Part shown: in pieces, positions 16,491 through 26,156 of the stretch
How positions within the stretch are numbered: the stretch's first letter is position 1
Layout of the letters: the number at the start of each line of letters is the position of its first letter
Assembly (NCBI GenBank): GCA_017303575.1
Contig: JAFLCL010000006.1
Span: 1 to 64,000 of the forward strand
Length of the DNA stretch: 64,000 nt
DNA from: Deltaproteobacteria bacterium
Lineage (GTDB): Bacteria > Myxococcota_A > Polyangia > Polyangiales > Sandaracinaceae
Reading direction: 5' to 3'
Program-made: the position numbers and the translations under genes
Notes under the pieces: model-generated
Databases searched by the model: none
The model's input: only the letters and a program-made list of their open reading frames with translations
What the model was told of the DNA's origin: nothing

Positions 16491-18242
16491 ATGTCCGATC
16501 GTCGTCTGCTCCTCGGCGCGCTCGCGCTCTCCGTCCCGCTCGTGGCCTGCAACACGGGCGGACCTTCGTCGCGCATCCGCGACACCGGTCGCATCGACAC
16601 CGGCAGCATCCTCGGTGATGTCGGCCCGATCGTGGACAGCTGCGACGCGTCGATCGACACCGATGGTGACGGCATCGCCGACGGCCGTGAGGGCATGGGC
16701 GATCCCGACGGCGACGGAACGCCGAACTACCTCGACGACGACTCGGACGGCGACGGCATCCTGGACTCGACGGAGGCCGGCGGTGGTGGGCCCTGCACGC
16801 CGGTGAACTCCGACGGCGACCCACGCTTCGACGCAATCGATCTCGACAGCGACAACGACGGCCTCACCGATCGCGAAGAGGCGACGCTGGGCACGGACCC
16901 GACGCAGGCCGACAGCGACGGCGACGGCATCGACGATCTCACCGAGCGAGCCGCGGGCTCGAGCCCGATCGACGAGACCTCGCGCCCACCCGAGGACACG
17001 CTCTACGTCGTCCTGCCCTACGGCGAGACGGCGGAACGCGAGTTCGACTTCTCCACGCGCATCCGCGCCGTCGACATCGTGTTCGTCACCGACACGACGG
17101 GCTCGATGGGCGGCACGATCTCGCAGGTGCAGTCGAGCCTCGAGAGCACGATCGTCCCCGGCGTCGTCGCCGCGCTCGGTCCCGATGCGGACGCGCGCTA
17201 CGCGATGACGGCGCACGGCGACTTCCAGGAGGGTGGCTGGAACTACTCCGGCAACCTCGCGGTCATCCAGCCGCTCACGACCGACGTCGCCGCGGTTCGT
17301 CGCGCCACAGCGTCGCTGCAGGCCTCGAGCGGTGGCGACTGGTCCGAGTCGCAGGTGACCGCCATGCACGCGCTCATCACCGGCGTCGGCTTCCCGTCGT
17401 ACGTCGACTCGATCGGCGGGGGCTGCGACCCGACGCTCGCCTCGGCCATCCAGACCGCGTGGGGCACCGGGAACTCCGACGCCTGTGGTCCGATCCGCAA
17501 CATGGACCCGGTGGCCGACTGCCGTCAGGGCCCCGACGATCCGGCGGCCTACGGCTGGGCCTGCTTCCAGGAGGGCCGCGTTCCGATCGTCGTGCTCTTC
17601 TCCGACGCGCCCTGGCACAACGGGGTCGACGCGATCGATGGCATTCCCGCGGGCGGAAACTTCTACTCGAGCAGCACGCCAGGCGCGCCGACCTGGAACG
17701 ATCTCGTGAGCGCGTTCACCGCGCGGGGTGCCTACTTCGTCGGCATCGACGTCGGCGGCGGACAGACGACCACGAACTCGATGGCGCTCGCCACGGCCAC
17801 CGGCACCGTCGACGGATCCGGCGCCCCCATCACCTTCATGGGCGCCCCGAGCAGCGTCGCGACGAACGTCATCGATGCCATCCAGCGCATCGCGGGCACG
17901 ACGCGCCAGGACATCACGACGCGTGTGGATCCCGACACCGCCGAGACGCGCATCGCGGCCCCGAACACGACCGCTTCGTTCATCGACGCCGTCGTCCCCA
18001 CCCGCGGCGCGCCCGACGCCCCCACCGGCTTCGACTCGATGGACGCGACGACCTTCTACAACGTCGCTCCCTCGACGCGCGTCTACTTCCGCGTCGACTT
18101 CAACAACGACTTCCAGATGGGCACGGATGTGGCGCAGGTCTTCGAGGCGACGATCGTCGTCCTCGGCCGCGCAGGCTCCGAGGTCGACAGCCGACCGGTC
18201 TACATCGTCCTCCCCGCGATGGGCGGCGAAATCCCGATCTGA
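16491..18242 (+). CDS. TSP3-repeat / VWA-domain lipoprotein
   Basis: 583 residues. A lipobox ([12 protein letters not shown], Cys about residue 20) begins the mature protein. Residues 45-160 are calcium-binding thrombospondin-type-3 repeats ([51 protein letters not shown]). A VWA domain follows with the MIDAS motif [14 protein letters not shown] at about 195-210 and a Cys-containing insertion ([23 protein letters not shown]). Such proteins are surface adhesins or scaffolds whose ligand is unknown. The ATG has GAGAGG 6 nt upstream, which fixes the start despite a longer open frame. The C-terminus is beta-rich without an evident sorting signal. Confidence 0.85.
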   Translation: MSDRRLLLGALALSVPLVACNTGGPSSRIRDTGRIDTGSILGDVGPIVDSCDASIDTDGDGIADGREGMGDPDGDGTPNYLDDDSDGDGILDSTEAGGGGPCTPVNSDGDPRFDAIDLDSDNDGLTDREEATLGTDPTQADSDGDGIDDLTERAAGSSPIDETSRPPEDTLYVVLPYGETAEREFDFSTRIRAVDIVFVTDTTGSMGGTISQVQSSLESTIVPGVVAALGPDADARYAMTAHGDFQEGGWNYSGNLAVIQPLTTDVAAVRRATASLQASSGGDWSESQVTAMHALITGVGFPSYVDSIGGGCDPTLASAIQTAWGTGNSDACGPIRNMDPVADCRQGPDDPAAYGWACFQEGRVPIVVLFSDAPWHNGVDAIDGIPAGGNFYSSSTPGAPTWNDLVSAFTARGAYFVGIDVGGGQTTTNSMALATATGTVDGSGAPITFMGAPSSVATNVIDAIQRIAGTTRQDITTRVDPDTAETRIAAPNTTASFIDAVVPTRGAPDAPTGFDSMDATTFYNVAPSTRVYFRVDFNNDFQMGTDVAQVFEATIVVLGRAGSEVDSRPVYIVLPAMGGEIPI

Positions 18243-18255
18243 GGTTGTCTGGCGG

Positions 18256-19095
18256 TCAGTGATGGGAGCGTGCGAGCACGACGACCATCACGAGGAACGA
18301 GAGAACGAAGAGCGCCAGGCCGAGCACCAGCACGGTCTGGCGTCTTCGTATCGACTCCCCGTCCACGTTCGCGATGAGCGGTCGCTCGAGCTCCGCAGGG
18401 CCCACCAGCGGCGAGAGACGCTCGCGAAGCGCCGCGAGCGTGAGGCCCTCACGATCATCCCTCGCCGCGGCGACCAGCGACTCGAGGGCGGTGCGCGCTT
18501 CGGCATCGTCGGGCGGTGACGCGGCGATGCGGAGGAAGAGATCGCGGAGCGCGTCGAGCGTCGTCGCGCGCGTCGTGTCCGTCGCAGGCACTGCGCGATC
18601 GAGCCCTCGCACCCGCGGCAGGTGGTACGCGTCGATCGACGCCTGGGCCCAGTCGCTCGGCGCGATCGAGAGCCTCGCTTCGTCGAGCAGCGTGGCCGCC
18701 TCGACGAGCGCCTTGGCCCACCGCAGTCGCTCCGCCGCCGACGGGAGCTCGCCGGTCGCGAGCGCATCCTCGATCGTTCGCCCCGACTCGATCGGCTCGT
18801 TCACGACGTACGCGTCGTCCTCCCACTCGCCGGCGTCGTGCACGGCGACGAGCGCGGGCGAGAGCACCGTGGTGCGCGCCTTCAGCGACGACACGAGCGC
18901 GTCACGTTCCTTCGCGCGATCCGCTCCGAATGGCACACGCACGAGCTCGAGCTCGCGGTCGAGGATGGTGTCGCGCGCCGCGAGCGTCGGCTTCGCATCC
19001 TCCTGCGCCCCCGGCTGCGGATCCTTCCAGCGCGGTCGATAGCGGCCGCCGAGCGTCCGCGGCAGCTCGAGCTTCGCTTCGTCATCGTGCTGCAT
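18256..19095 (-). CDS. Membrane-anchored pseudokinase (Ser/Thr kinase-like)
   Basis: 279 residues. The segment ELVRVPFGADRAKERDALVS...LSPALVAVHDAGEWEDDAYVVNE-PIESGRTIEDAL follows the N-lobe and hinge of bacterial Hanks-type kinases. The VAxK lysine position is not a Lys, the HRD-like region reads RLSIAPSDWAQAS instead of HRDxKPxN, and the DFG region reads RVRGLDRAV. All catalytic residues are therefore missing. A hydrophobic helix (VLVLGLALFVLSFLVMVVVL, about 256-276) ends the chain. It is likely a catalytically dead, membrane-bound regulator or scaffold. The ATG at 19095 was chosen as first Met after the divergent intergenic region. It is convergent with the VWA gene (13-bp gap). Confidence 0.6.
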   Translation of the reverse strand: MQHDDEAKLELPRTLGGRYRPRWKDPQPGAQEDAKPTLAARDTILDRELELVRVPFGADRAKERDALVSSLKARTTVLSPALVAVHDAGEWEDDAYVVNEPIESGRTIEDALATGELPSAAERLRWAKALVEAATLLDEARLSIAPSDWAQASIDAYHLPRVRGLDRAVPATDTTRATTLDALRDLFLRIAASPPDDAEARTALESLVAAARDDREGLTLAALRERLSPLVGPAELERPLIANVDGESIRRRQTVLVLGLALFVLSFLVMVVVLARSHH

Positions 19096-19204
19096 GACGC
19101 GGCTTATCACGTCCATCTCCCGTCACGAGGGGGCTTCCGAGACGACTCGCGCGCGTCGCACATCACCGCGAATATTCCGTGAGGGTCCCCGTCAGCGTGA
19201 GACC

Positions 19205-22084
19205 ATGACCGTCGTGCGTCGCACGCTCGCGTTCGGTTCGACCTCGATCGCTTCGTCCCTCTGGCTCCTCGTCTCCATCGCGCGAGCGCAGCCCCTGCCG
19301 CCTTCTCCGTTTCCCCCGTCTCCGCCGGGACCCGCGGCGAACGCGGCCGTGGTCGTGGACGTCACCCCGCCGCCCGTCGTCCTCACGACGCCCGCGCCGC
19401 CGAGCGTCGTGATCGTCGATGGAGGGACACGCAGCACGGCGCACTACGAGGACGGCCTCTCGGTGCCGTTCCGCGGTCTCGTCGAGGCGCAGCTCGGCTG
19501 GTCGATGATGGACCCTTCGATCGACGGGCACACCGCGGCGCTTGGCCTCTCGCTCGAGCTCGATGTGCTCGACTGGCTCGCCCTCGGCCTCCACGGGCAC
19601 GCGAGCTGGCGGAACCTCCTCGCGCCCGATTCGAACGCCGATGGGCTCGCGGATCGAGCGAGCGCCCCGCTCACGGCGCTGACGCTCACCGCCGGTCCAC
19701 GCTTTCGCGTCTTCACTGCGGCCGAGTCACGCGATCACGTGGGCCTCGAGCTCGGCGCCGGCATCTTGTGGATCCCCGAGCAGCTTCGTCCCTGGGGCGC
19801 AGTGATCGACGTCGCGCTCTACGGCGGCATCGACCTGCGTGATCCGGGAGGCTCCGCCAGCTCCGACGGCTTCGTGCTCGCCCCCGTGATCCGCTACCAG
19901 CAGGGCCTCGCCGACGCGGGCAGCTACCGCGCTGTCCTCGTCGGTCTCGCGGCGGGCCTCGAGCTCGGCACCTCGCCGCGCCGCGGCCACGGTGATCCCT
20001 CGGGTCCCCACTTCACGCTCGGCGTGGACCTCGGCCTCGGCGGAGGGTTTCTTCGCCAAGGCACGGTGCGCGAGGGCTTCGTCGCCGATCTCGGCCTCCG
20101 CATGGGCCTCGTGATCGGCGAGGTGTTCGAGCCGACGGTGCGCTTCGACTTCATGCACCGCGTCGCGGGCGCGGAGCGTGAAGGCCTCGACGTGTACGGT
20201 GTCGCAGGCGGCTTCCGCGTGCTCTTCGATCCGTGGGCGCCGCTCTACGTCGAGGCCCTCGCAGGCTGGGGCGTGCGCAACGGAACGCCCGCGCCGTTCG
20301 TGCCCGGCGGCCTCTTCCTCGACGCCGGCGCCGGGCTGCGATGGATCGACTGCGGCGGCGACGTCGTCGCGATCGTGCTCGGCGTGCGCACGCGCGTCGG
20401 TCTCCTCGACGACGACGCGCTCACGTCGATCACGGGCGTCTTCGGGGTCGAGCTCGACGGAGGTCCGCGCCCCGATCGACCTCGCTGTCGCGCGCCGATC
20501 CCCGAGCCCGCGATCGCCATCGAGGCGCCGCCTCCGCCCACCGTCTACGTGCCCGAGGCGCCGCGACCCGAGCCGAGCACGCCACCGTCTGCGCGCGTCG
20601 TCGTCACCCAGCCCGTCGAGCCCGTCACGACGACGACGATCACCACGAGCCAGCCCGCGCCTGCGCCACAACCGAGCGCTCCGAGCGGCCCCTCGCGCGT
20701 GCCGTTCTTCCTCGAGCCGATGTTGCTCGCCGGCGTCGCGGACTCCGACCGGCGCGTCGGCGGCCTCGTCAGCGGAGGCAGCCTCGCGCTCGGCGCCGCG
20801 CTGATCGACGAGGTCGTGCTCATGGCCCGCTTCACCGCGCTCGGCGGTGGCGACGAGGCGCGCGACGTACTGCCTCCGTTCTTCGTCGACGACGAAGAGG
20901 GCCCCGGCCTCACGGCGCTGATGGTCGGAGGCGACGTGCGCTTCCGAGTGCTCACCGACGCGAGCGAGCGCAGTGGCTGGACCTTCGAGCTCGGCGGCGG
21001 CTACCTCACGCTCGACGGCGCGCCCGAGCCCGGACGTCCGAGCGGCTGGCAACACGGTGGCTTCGTCGAGGCGGCGATCGGTCACCAGCGCGGCGCACGC
21101 TTCGACGACGGTGGCTCGATCACCTTCGGTCTCTCGCTCCGCTACCAACAAGGCCTCGGTGACGTCTTCGACTACCGCGCGCTCCTCTTGGCAGGCTCGA
21201 TCGCGATCGAGGCCGACACGCCACGTGGCGGACCGCGGCGTCGTGACGCGGACTTCCAGTACACCTTCGGCGGCCACGCCGGAGGAGGTCTGTCCTTCTA
21301 CCGATTCAGCGATTCAGGGCTCCAGTCGACGGGTGGATTCAATCTGCACTTCGGTCTCCCCATCGGCCGATGGATCGAGCCACGCGTGCTCACCGATCTA
21401 CGGTTCATCTCCAACGCGAACGAAGACTCCACCTCTCCGCTCCTCTCGTTCCTCGGCGTGCTGCGGCTCCGCCTCGACGAGGCGTTTCCGATGTACCTCG
21501 AGGGGGGCAGTGGCTACGCCATCCACTACGACGTGGCCAGTCAGTACTCGCCCGGGACTGCCATCGTCGACTTCGGCGTCGGCGCCCGGGTGAGCGACTG
21601 CAGCGGCACCTCGGATGGAGCGCTCGAGATCGGTGTCCACCTCCGCATGGGCGTCGAGGGCACCCGCACGGACGACATGCTCTATCTCTCGCTCGGCTAC
21701 GAGTACGCGGGCGGCGCTCCCATGTTCGGTCCGGGCGAGCGCGCGCACTGCCACTGGTCGGCGCCCGAAGGTCGGGTGGAGGAGCGTTATGCCCCGCCAC
21801 CGGACGTGCCGGTGGTCGACCCCAGGGTGCCAGTCGTCGACCCCAGGGTGCCAGTTGTCGATCCGAGCCTGCCCATCCCGAATGGCCAGATCGACGTCGA
21901 GGTGGTCGCGCCGCCCGTCATCTTGGAGATCCCCGGACCGCCTCCGCCGCCCCACGCCCCTGGGCCGCCCGTGATCTTCGTGCCCGCGCCGCCGCCGCCC
22001 TCGGGCTCTGTCGTGGTGCCTTCGCCCTCGCCGCCCGTCGTGGTCCAGCCGCGCGGCCGCCCGCCCGTCGTCGTCCAGCCCTGA
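19205..22084 (+). CDS. Large exported protein with two homologous beta-barrel-like halves
   Basis: 959 residues with an export signal (SIASSLWLLVSIARAQ). Two beta-rich halves of about 310 residues each align with one another: VIRYQQGLADAGSYRAVLVG at about 222-241 matches LRYQQGLGDVFDYRALLLAG at about 647-666, and both continue into HFTLG/QYTFGG, FEP/IEP-RV and VGLL/RMGVEG segments. A Thr/Pro-rich linker (about 430-500) joins them, and the C-terminus is a Pro/Val-rich tail (VPVVDPR repeats, then PPPP). Alternating hydrophobic strands suggest an outer-membrane barrel pair or porin-like fold. I know no named family. ATG chosen for the signal peptide. It ends 15 bp from the convergent deacetylase gene. 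Confidence 0.6.
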   Translation: MTVVRRTLAFGSTSIASSLWLLVSIARAQPLPPSPFPPSPPGPAANAAVVVDVTPPPVVLTTPAPPSVVIVDGGTRSTAHYEDGLSVPFRGLVEAQLGWSMMDPSIDGHTAALGLSLELDVLDWLALGLHGHASWRNLLAPDSNADGLADRASAPLTALTLTAGPRFRVFTAAESRDHVGLELGAGILWIPEQLRPWGAVIDVALYGGIDLRDPGGSASSDGFVLAPVIRYQQGLADAGSYRAVLVGLAAGLELGTSPRRGHGDPSGPHFTLGVDLGLGGGFLRQGTVREGFVADLGLRMGLVIGEVFEPTVRFDFMHRVAGAEREGLDVYGVAGGFRVLFDPWAPLYVEALAGWGVRNGTPAPFVPGGLFLDAGAGLRWIDCGGDVVAIVLGVRTRVGLLDDDALTSITGVFGVELDGGPRPDRPRCRAPIPEPAIAIEAPPPPTVYVPEAPRPEPSTPPSARVVVTQPVEPVTTTTITTSQPAPAPQPSAPSGPSRVPFFLEPMLLAGVADSDRRVGGLVSGGSLALGAALIDEVVLMARFTALGGGDEARDVLPPFFVDDEEGPGLTALMVGGDVRFRVLTDASERSGWTFELGGGYLTLDGAPEPGRPSGWQHGGFVEAAIGHQRGARFDDGGSITFGLSLRYQQGLGDVFDYRALLLAGSIAIEADTPRGGPRRRDADFQYTFGGHAGGGLSFYRFSDSGLQSTGGFNLHFGLPIGRWIEPRVLTDLRFISNANEDSTSPLLSFLGVLRLRLDEAFPMYLEGGSGYAIHYDVASQYSPGTAIVDFGVGARVSDCSGTSDGALEIGVHLRMGVEGTRTDDMLYLSLGYEYAGGAPMFGPGERAHCHWSAPEGRVEERYAPPPDVPVVDPRVPVVDPRVPVVDPSLPIPNGQIDVEVVAPPVILEIPGPPPPPHAPGPPVIFVPAPPPPSGSVVVPSPSPPVVVQPRGRPPVVVQP

Positions 22085-22099
22085 CGACGCGGGAACCGA

Positions 22100-23245
22100 C
22101 TATCGGGCGCCTTCCATCTCGGGATGCGCTTCCATGTAGTCGACCACCTCGCGGAACGTCGCGCAGCGCACGTGATCCATGCGACAGACGCGCCGCATGA
22201 AGCGCGTGATCGGATCACGGAATCCGCCGTGACCGCTGATGAGGAAGGGCGCGCGCGCGCCTCGGTAGCGGCGTCGGAACTCGGCATCGATCGCGCGGTA
22301 GAAGGCATCGTCCATCCAGCGAAGGATCTCGCTCTCCTCGTCCTCGCCCGCGGCCACGGCGGCGCGCCTCAAGCGCTCTTCCATGTTGAGGTCGTAGAGC
22401 AACGCGGGCCGATCCCGGCCGGGGATCATCACGCTCGGGATCCCGAACTGCCACAAGCCGGTCCCATCCGGCGCGGCGGTGCCTGGATACCGCATCGGCC
22501 ACACACGGCTGTTCGCGGTGCGTGAGCAGTCGTAGCGGTAGTGGTGCGCGATCAGCGCGGTGTACATGTGCTCGTTCGTCGCGAGGAACGGCGCACGAAA
22601 GCCCACGGGATGCGGCAACTGGACGAGGTCGAGGATGCGCTCGTGATCGGCGATCTCGTGCTCCCACTGCGCTGCCGTCCACTCGCCACCACGCTCGTGC
22701 CGGACGGTGTGCGACCCGATCTCCACACCCAGCTCGCCGAGCCGCCGGATGTTCTCGATCTTGCCGCGGATCTGCTCCATCGACTCGGCATAGTCGAAGA
22801 CCGGATTGTGCCGCGGCAGCACGCCTTGGAAGACACGCTCTGCCTCGCTGAGATCGCGACGTCGCTCGTCGAACTGCATGCCTCCGGTGCCGATGAAGAG
22901 CGTGTAGCTCGAGGGCGGACTGCCCTCCGGCGTGCGGAGGTTGAGGTAGCGATAGAGGTCCTCGAAGCCCCGACGCTCCCAGTGCGGCGTCGTGTCCATC
23001 CCCATCAGGATGAACTGGGTTCGCTCGGCTCTGGGCAGAGGCGAACGCGGTGAAGGGGACGGGGAAGGCGTGGTGGGGGGAGGCGACGCCGCGCGGCGGC
23101 CGATCGTCGAGACCTCTCGCGAGGACGGCGTGGGCTCGCGCGTGAGCGAGACATGCTCCTCGCGCGTCGGCGAGACGCTCGTCACGAGCACGAGGGCCGA
23201 GAGCGCGAGCGCGACGCAGACGAGAATCGTGCGAGCAGGGGCCAT
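22100..23245 (-). CDS. Polysaccharide deacetylase (NodB-type) family protein, membrane-anchored
   Basis: 381 residues. An N-terminal hydrophobic anchor (ILVCVALALSALVLVTSV) is followed by a Ser/Pro/Thr-rich spacer (30-75) and a catalytic domain with FILMGMDTTPHW, ELGVEIGSHTVRHERGGEWT (the SHxxxH metal pair), AQWEHEIADHERIL and VGFRAPFLATNE, the usual motif 1-3 order of NodB/PgdA-type deacetylases. The LISGHGGF near residue 345 could be motif 5. These enzymes remove N-acetyl groups from chitin- or peptidoglycan-like polymers; here the substrate is unknown. The ATG has TAGCGT 9 nt upstream and no Shine-Dalgarno. Confidence 0.75.
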   Translation of the reverse strand: MAPARTILVCVALALSALVLVTSVSPTREEHVSLTREPTPSSREVSTIGRRAASPPPTTPSPSPSPRSPLPRAERTQFILMGMDTTPHWERRGFEDLYRYLNLRTPEGSPPSSYTLFIGTGGMQFDERRRDLSEAERVFQGVLPRHNPVFDYAESMEQIRGKIENIRRLGELGVEIGSHTVRHERGGEWTAAQWEHEIADHERILDLVQLPHPVGFRAPFLATNEHMYTALIAHHYRYDCSRTANSRVWPMRYPGTAAPDGTGLWQFGIPSVMIPGRDRPALLYDLNMEERLRRAAVAAGEDEESEILRWMDDAFYRAIDAEFRRRYRGARAPFLISGHGGFRDPITRFMRRVCRMDHVRCATFREVVDYMEAHPEMEGAR

Positions 23246-23254
23246 GGCGCGCGG

Positions 23255-23260
23255 ACGCTA
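23255..23260 (-). promoter_or_regulatory. Putative leaderless -10 box TAGCGT (deacetylase)
   Basis: On the minus strand TAGCGT ends 9 nt before the ATG of the deacetylase gene, with no Shine-Dalgarno in between. Confidence 0.35.
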
Positions 23261-23287
23261 CCACGCACTCCCGACCGTCTTCCTCGC

Positions 23288-24139
23288 TCAGCCGGCCATC
23301 ACCGAGAGGCTGGCGACGAAGCCGCTCGAGACGTCGCCGCTCACGCTCGCGAGCTGCTGCTCGGCCCCGTCGTCGCGGAACACGTTGTCGCTCGTGAGGC
23401 TCGTGGAGGCGAGGTTCGAGACGCTCGCTTCGTAGCCGGACGTCGCATAGACGAGCGCGCACGTGTCCTCGGGGAGCGCCAGCTGTGACGTCGCGATCGC
23501 CTCGTTGCCGCTCGTCGCCGAGGCGAGGTCGTCGAAGACCTCGAAGTGCATGTGCGGCCAGCGGCCGGAGTAGCAGCCAGGGACGATCGTCGTGAACGTC
23601 ACGCGCCCGTTCGCGTCGCTCACTTGCACACCGCGGAGGTACGAGACCTCCTCGAGCCCAGCGGCATAGAGCGAGTAACTGCCGCTGCGATCACAGTGCC
23701 AGAGGTAGACGGCGCGCCCCGCCACTGGCGCGCAGCTCGCATCGAGGATCGTCAGCGTGACCGTGAGGGGAACGCCCTCGGCGACCGCGGATCCCGTGAG
23801 CGATGCCCGAAGGTCGCTGCGCTCGATGCCGCTCATGGCGAGCGCGTTCGGACCGTTGGTCCCGTCTCCGGGATAAGGCCCGGCGGTCTCCTCGGGGATC
23901 GACGTGCAGCTCTGGCCGCTCGTCCCGCCGGCGGCATCGTCGACGCCTGCGTCGCTGTTCATTGCCACGGACACACCTCGACACGCAGCGATCGGCGTGG
24001 CCGCGACGAGCCCTCCGAACATCCAGAGCACGCGCCTCCGCCCGGTGCGTCGCTGCTCGATCGTGACGAGGTCTCTCGCGAAGCCTCCGTGATCATCGTG
24101 ATGCTCGCTTCGACCTCGACTCGCCTTCTCGTTCGTCAT
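23288..24139 (-). CDS. Intradiol-dioxygenase-like lipoprotein (Tat-type signal)
   Basis: 283 residues. The N-terminus RRTGRRRVLWMFGGLVAATPIAAC combines a twin-Arg region with a lipobox Cys, so it is probably a Tat-exported lipoprotein. After a linker the core reads PEETAGPYPGDG, GRAVYLWHCDRSGSYSLYAAG, SYLRGVQVSDANGRVTFTTI and PGCYSGRWPHMHFEVF, matching protocatechuate 3,4-dioxygenase beta-like proteins: the last block supplies one Tyr and both His iron ligands (HMH). These open catechol-type rings using Fe(III), but extracellular members seldom have known substrates. AAGGAG lies 7 nt before the ATG. It follows the dihaem peroxidase-like gene by 90 nt. Confidence 0.8.
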   Translation of the reverse strand: MTNEKASRGRSEHHDDHGGFARDLVTIEQRRTGRRRVLWMFGGLVAATPIAACRGVSVAMNSDAGVDDAAGGTSGQSCTSIPEETAGPYPGDGTNGPNALAMSGIERSDLRASLTGSAVAEGVPLTVTLTILDASCAPVAGRAVYLWHCDRSGSYSLYAAGLEEVSYLRGVQVSDANGRVTFTTIVPGCYSGRWPHMHFEVFDDLASATSGNEAIATSQLALPEDTCALVYATSGYEASVSNLASTSLTSDNVFRDDGAEQQLASVSGDVSSGFVASLSVMAG

Positions 24140-24153
24140 GGAGCGCTCCTTTC

Positions 24154-24172
24154 CGACTCACCTGTTGAGTCG
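24154..24172. promoter_or_regulatory. Perfect palindrome upstream of the dioxygenase-like gene
   Basis: CGACTCA (24154-24160) and TGAGTCG (24166-24172) form a perfect 7-bp inverted repeat around CCTGT, ending 15 nt before the start codon on the minus strand and just upstream of its Shine-Dalgarno. Either an operator-like site or the end signal of the preceding gene. Confidence 0.4.
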
Positions 24173-24229
24173 CTCGCGCTCCGCGGACGTTCGAGGTTCG
24201 GCGGTGTCCGATTGTTGCGTCCGACGCGA

Positions 24230-25543
24230 TCAGAACCGGGTGAAGGGCTCGGGCTCGAGCGAAGAGGTCACCGGGAGACCGCTCGGGACACTCGTGGGGA
24301 CGCCCGCCTCGGGCCCCACGCCGCGCTCGGTGTCCGACGTGAGCGCCTCGAGGAACCACACGATCTGCCAGATCTCTTCGTCGGAGAGCGGGCGGTACGG
24401 AACGACCTCCGGATCGATCTGCGCCGCGATCTCATCGTTCAGCTCGGAGTGCACCTGATCTCGGAGATCGTCGGGGAGCAGCGTGGGGTCGTACGCGAGC
24501 AGCGACGCACGCGGATCGAGGTGGTGTCGCACCGCGTCGTCGAGCCGCGCGAACGCGCCATCGTGCATGTAGGGCGCTGTGACCCCGACGTTGCGGAGCG
24601 AGGGCGTGCGGAACGCGAATCGATCGGTGGGATCACCCGTGATCGCAAACCGGCCTTCGTCGTGACCGGCGCCGTCGCGCCCGGGCCCGATCTGCGGGAC
24701 GCCGATCGCGTGGGTGAGGCCGTCGGTGAGGAGCGGTCCCGAGTGACAGCGCGCGCAACCGGCATCGCCGAAGAAGAGCTCCGCGCCCTTTCGCTGCGTC
24801 TCGTCGAGCGCTTCTGTCTCGGGCTCTTGGCTGACCGACCCGAGGAACCGATCGAACGGCGTGTCACTCAGCTCCCACAAGCGAGACTCGAACGCAGCGA
24901 TCGCCCGGGCGACATGCACGATCGACAGCGCATCGAGCGCCACGCGTGGATACGCGGTGACGAAGAGCTCGCGGTAGCCCTCGATCGCGAGGAGGCGTGC
25001 GAGCACGGCGGCCCAGATGTCGTCGGGGCGTGCGTCGTCGAGAGCGGCGAGCTCGTTGGCGCGACCATCGTCGGCGACGTCGCCCGGATCACCACGCATC
25101 TCGGCGCGATCCAAGAGCGGCAGGAGCGCCTGCGCCTCGAGCAGCGTCTCGATGCCGTCGGGAAACGCGACCGGCCCGACAATCTCGCCGTCGACCAGCT
25201 CGAGACGCGCGTCCCAGAAGAAGCTTGTCGCGAACGACCGATTGAAGGGCTCGACGACCTGGCGCGGAAGGCGCGCTCCGGTCTGGCCGATCGAGAGGTG
25301 TCGGCCGTCGCCCGCATGCAGCGAGGGCAAGTGACAGCTCGCGCACGCGGTGTTGCGATTGCCCGAGAGCTCGGGGTCGAAGAACAGCGCCTGACCGAGG
25401 GTGACGAGCGCGTCGTTGCCGGCCTCGAGGCTGCGCGGCGAGAACACGCCCGCTCTCGCCATGTCGCCACGCAGATCGGGCGCACACCCCGTGATCGAGA
25501 TCACGATCGCGAGAGCGATCGAGGCCGTGCACGACGCGCGCAC
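24230..25543 (-). CDS. Dihaem cytochrome-c peroxidase / MauG family lipoprotein
   Basis: 437 residues. The GTG at 25543 sits 1 nt from the upstream stop and opens a lipoprotein signal (IALAIVISITGC). Two CxxCH haem sites are present: NTACASCHLPSLHAGD near residue 65 and DAGCARCHSGPLLTDG near residue 265. Family segments QALFFDPELSGNRN, ATSFFWDARLELVDGEIVGP, FRTPSLRNVGVTAPYMHDGAF and the final LSDEEIWQIVWFLEALT are all there. Such proteins reduce H2O2 or perform long-range oxidations in the periplasm. This one is lipid-anchored and lies between a small lipoprotein and an intradiol-dioxygenase-like lipoprotein, so the three may act on one extracellular substrate (inference). Confidence 0.88.
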   Translation of the reverse strand: MRASCTASIALAIVISITGCAPDLRGDMARAGVFSPRSLEAGNDALVTLGQALFFDPELSGNRNTACASCHLPSLHAGDGRHLSIGQTGARLPRQVVEPFNRSFATSFFWDARLELVDGEIVGPVAFPDGIETLLEAQALLPLLDRAEMRGDPGDVADDGRANELAALDDARPDDIWAAVLARLLAIEGYRELFVTAYPRVALDALSIVHVARAIAAFESRLWELSDTPFDRFLGSVSQEPETEALDETQRKGAELFFGDAGCARCHSGPLLTDGLTHAIGVPQIGPGRDGAGHDEGRFAITGDPTDRFAFRTPSLRNVGVTAPYMHDGAFARLDDAVRHHLDPRASLLAYDPTLLPDDLRDQVHSELNDEIAAQIDPEVVPYRPLSDEEIWQIVWFLEALTSDTERGVGPEAGVPTSVPSGLPVTSSLEPEPFTRF

Positions 25544-25544
25544 G

Positions 25545-26090
25545 TCAGCGCCGCTCCCGATAGACGAGCTCGATCTGCACGGCGTCGTCGCCCGACACAC
25601 CGTCGACCACCATGCGACGCCACTCCCCCTCCTCTCTCAGCGTGAGCTCCACGTCGTCCGAGACGAACGTCGCGCACTGCTGCCCCGAGCACAGCGAGAT
25701 CGACCGATCTCCGCAGCTCACGGTCTCCGTGAACGGGCGCTCGCCTCGCGGGCCCTCGGTCGGATCGGGGCGCGGGTCGACCGAGGGCTCGGTCGAGGGC
25801 TCGCCCGACAGACCCGAATAGGGATCGACGTTCTGGCCAGTCCCGAGCGGGCACGCACTGACCTGCAGTGAGGACTCGGGCCCATCGAAGAGGAACGAGC
25901 CCAGATCGCCCGACCGTTCCGCGTGCGTGATCGTGTAGTGCTGGGGCGGCAGCTCGGTTCCGTCGACGACGCCGTTCACTGCCAGCCCTTGGATCTCGAG
26001 CCCCACCGACTGGCTCGGATCGGCCCCGCAGCCAGTCATCCACATCGCTCCGAGGGCACACCCCGCGAGCGTCTTCATCGTTCGTCTCAT
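25545..26090 (-). CDS. Lipoprotein of unknown function
   Basis: 181 residues with a lipobox (TLAGCALGAMWMTGCGAD). The mature part has a beta-rich first half (VGLEIQGLAVNGVVDGTELPPQHYTI), a Pro/Ser/Glu spacer (about 100-120), and a Cys-containing tail (VSCGDRSISLCSGQQCATF). I do not recognise the fold. GAGGAGGAG precedes the ATG. It is 1 nt upstream of the dihaem peroxidase gene and thus co-transcribed with it. Confidence 0.7.
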   Translation of the reverse strand: MRRTMKTLAGCALGAMWMTGCGADPSQSVGLEIQGLAVNGVVDGTELPPQHYTITHAERSGDLGSFLFDGPESSLQVSACPLGTGQNVDPYSGLSGEPSTEPSVDPRPDPTEGPRGERPFTETVSCGDRSISLCSGQQCATFVSDDVELTLREEGEWRRMVVDGVSGDDAVQIELVYRERR

Positions 26091-26137
26091 CGTCTCCTCC
26101 TCGGCGCCATCGGCGCGCCGGGGAGAGAGCCGCGAGC

Positions 26138-26156
26138 CCGTGAGACCGGCTCACGG
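26138..26156. terminator. Perfect 7-bp hairpin at a gene end
   Basis: CCGTGAG (26138-26144) pairs with CTCACGG (26150-26156) around ACCGG, overlapping the stop codon of the leftward lipoprotein gene. No U tract. Confidence 0.4.
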
